This document shows, in pieces, positions 59,980-64,000 of a stretch of 64,000 nucleotides of DNA. Source of the DNA: Firmicutes bacterium UBA7510 (GTDB lineage: Bacteria > Bacillota > Clostridia > Tissierellales > Sedimentibacteraceae); NCBI GenBank assembly GCA_002479485.1, contig DLNM01000054.1, positions 63,285 through 127,284 of the forward strand, written 5' to 3'. Made by a program: the position numbers and the translations under genes. The notes under the pieces are model-generated. The model was not told the origin of the DNA and did no database searches. It was given only the letters and a program-made list of their open reading frames with translations. The stretch's first letter is position 1; the number at the start of each line of letters is the position of its first letter.

Positions 59980-60597
59980 TTATTTCTTCTTTTTACTCTT
60001 TAATTTTTTAAGCCTAAAAAAGTCTTCTCTTTCTTTTTCCTCTAATACCTCTTGAATATATTTTACCTGTTCTTTATACTTCGGTATCTGAATATGTTGA
60101 AGGGCATTGGTTCTTTTTTGAGTTTTCTCTATTTCCTTAGCTAGCTTAAATATTGAGTTTTCGATTTCTGCTAACTTATAAATTTTATATTTTACTTCAT
60201 TAAAATTTACTCTCGCTGCATCTAAAGCTGAATTTGTATAAAAAAATCCGTAGGTTGGAATTACATCTTGCTTTTGATATTTAATTGTTGGAATATCTAC
60301 ACCCATTACACTTTTCAACAAAAGCTCAAAGGATTCATCATCGGGAACACTATAGGATATATCCTCTACATCCTTAACGCCTAAAATTATATTAGCAATT
60401 TGTAAGGATTCATAGGCTTTAGCTATAGTATCATATATTTCTGTTTGAATGTTTTTTGATTTATTTACAAAATCCATCATTTCCTTAATTAAAACATTAC
60501 GTTTTTTATCTAGAAGCTCAAAGCCTTTTTTTGATAGCTGTAATGATGATTTTGCTTTTATCAAATTCGATTTAGTAGGTGCAATTAAAACAGCCAT
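59980..60597 (-). CDS. ntpD: V-type ATP synthase subunit D
   Basis: 205 residues, two long helices: N-terminal APTKSNLIKAKSSLQLSKKGFELLDKKRNVLI (quoted in part) and a C-terminal coiled coil (RRTNAL-type QKRTNALQHIQIPKY). It forms the central stalk that couples the membrane ring to the catalytic head. It ends with a lysine-rich tail. ATAGGTGATAAT precedes ATG, and the gap from ntpB is 8 bp, so it is the last gene of the operon. Confidence 0.93.
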   Translation of the reverse strand: MAVLIAPTKSNLIKAKSSLQLSKKGFELLDKKRNVLIKEMMDFVNKSKNIQTEIYDTIAKAYESLQIANIILGVKDVEDISYSVPDDESFELLLKSVMGVDIPTIKYQKQDVIPTYGFFYTNSALDAARVNFNEVKYKIYKLAEIENSIFKLAKEIEKTQKRTNALQHIQIPKYKEQVKYIQEVLEEKEREDFFRLKKLKSKKKK

Positions 60598-60605
60598 ATT
60601 ATCAC

Positions 60606-61979
60606 CTATTTTCTATAATATTTTTCTATCATTTCAGTCTTCATACGATCAAGCTCACTAGCCGGCAATATGGATAATATTTCCCAGCCCAAATCTAGAG
60701 TTTCTATTATACTTCTATTTTCATCATTGCCCTGTGATATAAACCTGCCTTCAAGCTCTCGACCAAATTTTAGATATAGCTTATCTATATCACTTAAGTC
60801 ATCTTCACCTATAATTTGAGCTAAGCTTTTTACGTCCTGAACTTTTGAGTATGCAGCAAATATTTGACTTGATAAATCTGCATGGTCCTCTCTTGTATAT
60901 TCTTCTCCTATACCGTCTTTCATAAGTCTTGATAATGACGGCAATATGTCTACAGGAGGATAAATATTCTTTTGATTAAACTCTCTATTAAGAACTATCT
61001 GTCCTTCAGTAATAAATCCAGTTAAGTCGGGTATAGGGTGAGTTATATCATCATTAGGCATTGTTAATATTGGAATAAGTGTAATTGAACCATCTTTTGA
61101 TTTTAGCATACCAGCTCTTTCATATATAGTTGATAAATCACTATATAAATATCCTGGATATCCCTTACGTGACGGTACTTCCTCTTTTGCTGATGATATC
61201 TCACGAAGTGCCTCAGCATAGCTAGTCATATCTGTCAAAATAACCAAAACATGCATATTACATTCAAATGCAAGATATTCAGCAGCTGTTAAAGCACATT
61301 TTGGAGTTGCAATTCTTTCAACTATAGGAGCATCTGCAGTATTTATATACATAACTACGTGGTCAAGCACTCCAGAATTTTGAAAGCTTTTTACAAAATA
61401 ATCAGCGTCATCATGTCTAACACCCATAGCACCGAAAACAATAGCAAAATTATCTTTAGTGGCACCCTCAATTTTTGCCTGTTTAACTATCTGTACTGCT
61501 AAATCATTATGAGCTATACCATTTCCAGAAAAAATAGGCAATTTTTGACCTCTAATAAGAGTCATTAGAGCATCAATGGAAGAAATACCTGTCTGTATAA
61601 AGTTTCTAGGGTATTTACGAGCAACTGGATTTATAGGACGACCGTTTATATTTTCTTTGTGTGATGATACTATTTGGTACATACCATCTATAGGCTCACC
61701 AACTCCATTGAAGGTTCTACCTAATATTTCTTTGGATAGTGGAATAGATAAAGGCTCTCCAGTAAATTTTACTGATGAGTTATCTGTTGAAATACCAGAT
61801 GTACCTTCAAATACTTGTATTATAACCTTATCTCCATCTATTTTTATTATTTTCCCTTTTCTTGTTTTTTCATTGGTCATTTTGATATCTACTACTTCGC
61901 CGTAGGAAACATCTTCGACATTAGAAAGTACAATTAAAGGACCTTCAACACGTTCTAATTTCAAATATTCTTTTTTCAT
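60606..61979 (-). CDS. ntpB: V-type ATP synthase subunit B
   Basis: 457 residues, regulatory non-catalytic head subunit. GRTFNGVGEPIDG, KLPIFSGNGIAHNDLA (the place of the P-loop, without GKT), AEALREISSAKEEVPSRKGYPGYLYSDLS and the C-terminal ELDRMKTEMIEKYY (long strings given in part). Alternates with subunit A. AGAGGTAATT precedes ATG. Separated from ntpA by two hairpins almost identical to those before rbsK. Confidence 0.95.
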   Translation of the reverse strand: MKKEYLKLERVEGPLIVLSNVEDVSYGEVVDIKMTNEKTRKGKIIKIDGDKVIIQVFEGTSGISTDNSSVKFTGEPLSIPLSKEILGRTFNGVGEPIDGMYQIVSSHKENINGRPINPVARKYPRNFIQTGISSIDALMTLIRGQKLPIFSGNGIAHNDLAVQIVKQAKIEGATKDNFAIVFGAMGVRHDDADYFVKSFQNSGVLDHVVMYINTADAPIVERIATPKCALTAAEYLAFECNMHVLVILTDMTSYAEALREISSAKEEVPSRKGYPGYLYSDLSTIYERAGMLKSKDGSITLIPILTMPNDDITHPIPDLTGFITEGQIVLNREFNQKNIYPPVDILPSLSRLMKDGIGEEYTREDHADLSSQIFAAYSKVQDVKSLAQIIGEDDLSDIDKLYLKFGRELEGRFISQGNDENRSIIETLDLGWEILSILPASELDRMKTEMIEKYYRK

Positions 61980-62009
61980 AATTACCTCTATTACGCTGTA
62001 ATATTTGAT

Positions 62010-62071
62010 GAAGAATCGTCTTTTGATTCTTCCATAGAGTAAAAGAGTGAATTTTTTCTTCTCTCTTTTAC
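62010..62071 (-). repeat. Paired hairpins in the ntpA-ntpB gap
   Basis: Two perfect stems: GTAAAAGAG (62039-62047 / 62063-62071) and GAAGAATC (62010-62017 / 62025-62032). The stretch GATGAAGAATCGTCTTTTGATTCTTCCATAGAGT (62007-62040; given here only as location) differs from the rbsK leader copy at two positions by eye. No T-run. Confidence 0.8.
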
Positions 62072-62072
62072 T

Positions 62073-63842
62073 TTATTCATATTTTTGTCTTAAATCGCCA
62101 TATGCTCTAATAATTTTATCTGATAATTCATCTAGCAACGAAAGACTATCATTTGGAATATCATATTTCATTTTTAAAACTTCTTGTATAACTTGCTGCT
62201 CTTTTATTGTTGAAATTGGTATCCCCATTTTTATGCAGATTAGTGCATTTTCATATAATGTATCTATAACCTTCAACATTTTATATTGCTTCATCAATAC
62301 TACATAGCTATCTTCCTTGTGTAGAGCATTTTGCTGTAAAAATCCTTTTTTAATAATTCTAGCTATTTCTAATACTAATGCTTGATCATTTGGCAAAACA
62401 TCCTCTCCAACAAGCTGAACTATTTCATTAAGCTTTTCTTCCTCCTGCAAAAGCTTTATCATCTTTGCACGAAGCTCCATCATTTCAGGAGATACATTTT
62501 TATCGTACCAATCCTTTAGCATTACTGCATATCCACTATAGCTAGTTAAATAGTTTATAGCTGGATAGTGCCTAGCATACGCAAGCTTTTTATCAAGTGC
62601 TAAAAAAGCAGTAACAAATCTTTTTGTGTTTTCAGTAACGGGTTCAGAAAAATCCCCACCTGGCGGTGAAACAGCACCAATTATTGTTACACTAGCCTCA
62701 CTTCCGCCTAGTGTTTTAACACATCCCGCTCTTTCATAAAATTCTGCCAATCTTGAAGGCAAATATGCTGGGTATCCTTCCTCAGCAGGCATTTCCTCAA
62801 GTCGTCCTGATATCTCACGTAAAGCCTCTGCCCACCTTGATGTAGAGTCAGCCATTATGGCTACATCATAACCCATATCTCTATAGTATTCTGCCATAGT
62901 TATGCCTGTATAAATGCTTGCCTCTCTAGCCGCAACTGGCATATTTGATGTATTGGCTATTAGTATAGTTCTTTCCATCAAAGGTCTATTTGTTCTTGGG
63001 TCTATTAGGCTCGGAAATTCCTCCAAAACATCTGTCATTTCATTTCCACGCTCTCCACAGCCTATATAAACTATGATATCAGCATCACTCCACTTAGCAA
63101 ATTGGTGCTGTGTAACAGTTTTTCCAGTACCAAATCCACCTGGCAAGCCTACTGTTCCTCCCTTTGCTACTGGATAAAAGGTGTCTATTACTCTTTGACC
63201 AGTAATAAGTGGTTTATATATGGCAATTCTTTTTTCAATAGGTCTAGGTCTTCTTACAGGCCACTTTGTACACAAACTAAGATTAAGGTTTTCACCATTG
63301 TCCTGTTCCAACACGACAATTGTATCATTTAATTTATAGCTGCCACTTGGTTTTATTTCAACTACCTTACCACTAACATTATATGGCACCATTAGTTTAT
63401 GTAAAATGCTTTCTGTTTCTTGAACAGTTGCATAAACCATACCTTGAGCTAAATAATCACCATGTTTAGCAACAATTTCTGTGTTCCATTCTTTCTTATC
63501 ATTAATTGAAACTAAGCCTATACCTTCAGGTATAAAATCTTGAGATAGCTCTTGTATATATTCTAGAGGTCTTTGTATACCATCAAAGATATTTCCAATC
63601 ATTCCAGGTCCTAAGGTTACTGATAGTGGAGTACCAGTTGAATAAATTTTTTCGCCAGATCTAAGACCTTCAGTTTCTTCATAAACCTGAATTGTAGCTT
63701 CATCCACATTTAATGAAACAACTTCACCAATAAGCTTTTTCTCACCTACAGTAACCATTTCATTAACCTTAAATGAGCTCATGTTAATACCCTTTACTAC
63801 CGGACCATTAATAACCTTAACTAACCCCTCGTAATTATTCAT
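62073..63842 (-). CDS. ntpA: V-type ATP synthase catalytic subunit A
   Basis: 589 residues. N-terminal barrel (GLVKVINGPVVKG), the A-type insert domain (~110-190), P-loop GGFGTGKTVTQHQ, YIGCGERGNEMTDVL, and SRWAEALREISGRLEEMPAEEGYPAYL (in part). Catalytic subunit of the ion-pumping V/A-ATPase; Na+ or H+ use cannot be told without subunit K. The start at 63842 follows AAGGTGGAAACA; the TAA of ntpE lies within the first codons, giving an 8-bp overlap. Confidence 0.96.
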   Translation of the reverse strand: MNNYEGLVKVINGPVVKGINMSSFKVNEMVTVGEKKLIGEVVSLNVDEATIQVYEETEGLRSGEKIYSTGTPLSVTLGPGMIGNIFDGIQRPLEYIQELSQDFIPEGIGLVSINDKKEWNTEIVAKHGDYLAQGMVYATVQETESILHKLMVPYNVSGKVVEIKPSGSYKLNDTIVVLEQDNGENLNLSLCTKWPVRRPRPIEKRIAIYKPLITGQRVIDTFYPVAKGGTVGLPGGFGTGKTVTQHQFAKWSDADIIVYIGCGERGNEMTDVLEEFPSLIDPRTNRPLMERTILIANTSNMPVAAREASIYTGITMAEYYRDMGYDVAIMADSTSRWAEALREISGRLEEMPAEEGYPAYLPSRLAEFYERAGCVKTLGGSEASVTIIGAVSPPGGDFSEPVTENTKRFVTAFLALDKKLAYARHYPAINYLTSYSGYAVMLKDWYDKNVSPEMMELRAKMIKLLQEEEKLNEIVQLVGEDVLPNDQALVLEIARIIKKGFLQQNALHKEDSYVVLMKQYKMLKVIDTLYENALICIKMGIPISTIKEQQVIQEVLKMKYDIPNDSLSLLDELSDKIIRAYGDLRQKYE

Positions 63843-64000
63843 TGTTTCCACCTTCCTCTAATGCTTCAAATAATATCTGCATAATATAAGGTTTATTATC
63901 ATCTAATAATGATTTAATTGATAAGTCAATTCTTAATTTTTCAATATTGTCTTCCACTACAAAACCGCCAATTATTTTGTCCTTTGTAACAGCGATTTTA
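63835..64000 (-). CDS. ntpE: V-type ATP synthase subunit E, partial (C-terminal end)
   Basis: Last 54 codons only; the 5' part lies beyond the window. Reads IAVTKDKIIGGFVVEDN, then LRIDLSIKSLLDD and YIMQILFEALEEG. The GG(F/V)VV..D..I..D.S...LL pattern is that of subunit E, the peripheral stalk. It overlaps ntpA by 8 bp. Finding E immediately before A means that C and F, usually between them, lie elsewhere. Confidence 0.75.
   Translation of the reverse strand, partial: KIAVTKDKIIGGFVVEDNIEKLRIDLSIKSLLDDNKPYIMQILFEALEEGGNNE

Noticed and set aside
1..64000. CRISPR arrays, tRNA, rRNA, prophage or complete transposase genes
   Set aside because: No regularly spaced direct repeats, no tRNA/rRNA signatures and no transposase or phage structural frames were found; repeats present are short palindromic elements only.

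Overview
The window reads as one stretch of a very AT-rich chromosome from an anaerobic, endospore-forming Clostridia-type Bacillota. The evidence is GGAGG-type ribosome binding sites, spoVT and spoVG, a 2[4Fe-4S] ferredoxin, a V-type ATP synthase, the mfd/parvulin-lipoprotein/spoVT order and an S-layer-anchored glycoside hydrolase. I cannot name the genus. I see no rRNA, tRNA, CRISPR array, prophage or intact insertion sequence.

Layout. 1-6.3 kb: a CpaE/TadZ-like ATPase (cut by the window edge), a YtcJ-type amidohydrolase, a HisJ-like PHP phosphatase, an orphan cysteine-containing small protein, an ArsB/CitT-type transporter and a ferredoxin. 6.3-13.4 kb: a housekeeping run on the minus strand (small membrane protein, membrane protein, Orn/Lys/Arg decarboxylase, tmk, darA, holB, PSP1/yaaT) below a metallo-beta-lactamase RNase. 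13.6-23.8 kb: spoVT, a PrsA-like foldase, mfd, pth, glmU, spoVG, purR and a P1-family peptidase. 24.3-34.2 kb: a purine-nucleoside uptake and breakdown operon (deoD, an ADP-ribosylglycohydrolase-family protein, BMP lipoprotein, ABC ATPase, two permeases, nucleoside hydrolase, ribokinase), read from a consensus promoter, with a DUF4397 gene downstream. 34.3-41.6 kb: murA, a foreign-looking CPBP protease, a PadR/DUF1700/DUF4097 module, a lipid kinase and an EAL-HDOD protein. 41.8-46.9 kb: bioY with a candidate BirA operator, a GH18-SLH protein, an aerolysin-reminiscent secreted protein and cardiolipin synthase. 47.1-54.8 kb (plus strand): a LytTR response regulator and GHKL kinase, a pair of ABC exporters behind a 21-bp-phased direct repeat, then a V4R sensor and a GGDEF protein. 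54.9-59.9 kb: CmpB-like protein, ABC permease and ATPase, an XRE regulator with a membrane partner, and a dehydrogenase-like protein lacking catalytic residues. 60-64 kb: V-ATPase subunits E (partial), A, B and D.

The most unusual feature is between genes. Short palindromic elements sit again and again directly in front of start codons or on stop codons. One family (hisJ-like, yaaT, holB, mfd and GGDEF genes) forms a leader ending ATGGRCATAAAWATG at a fixed distance from the start codon. Its stem reaches into the ribosome-binding region, and in most copies the GGAGG is lost; in holB the element is bracketed by two copies of ATGGAGG. A second family gives one to three small hairpins per gap (tmk, pth, rbsK, nucleoside hydrolase, ntpB and MBL leaders) with a few recurring stems. 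A third family is a MITE-like element of about 250-340 bp with inverted ends, whose ends supply stop codons to neighbouring genes. I did not recognise any of these as a named repeat family.
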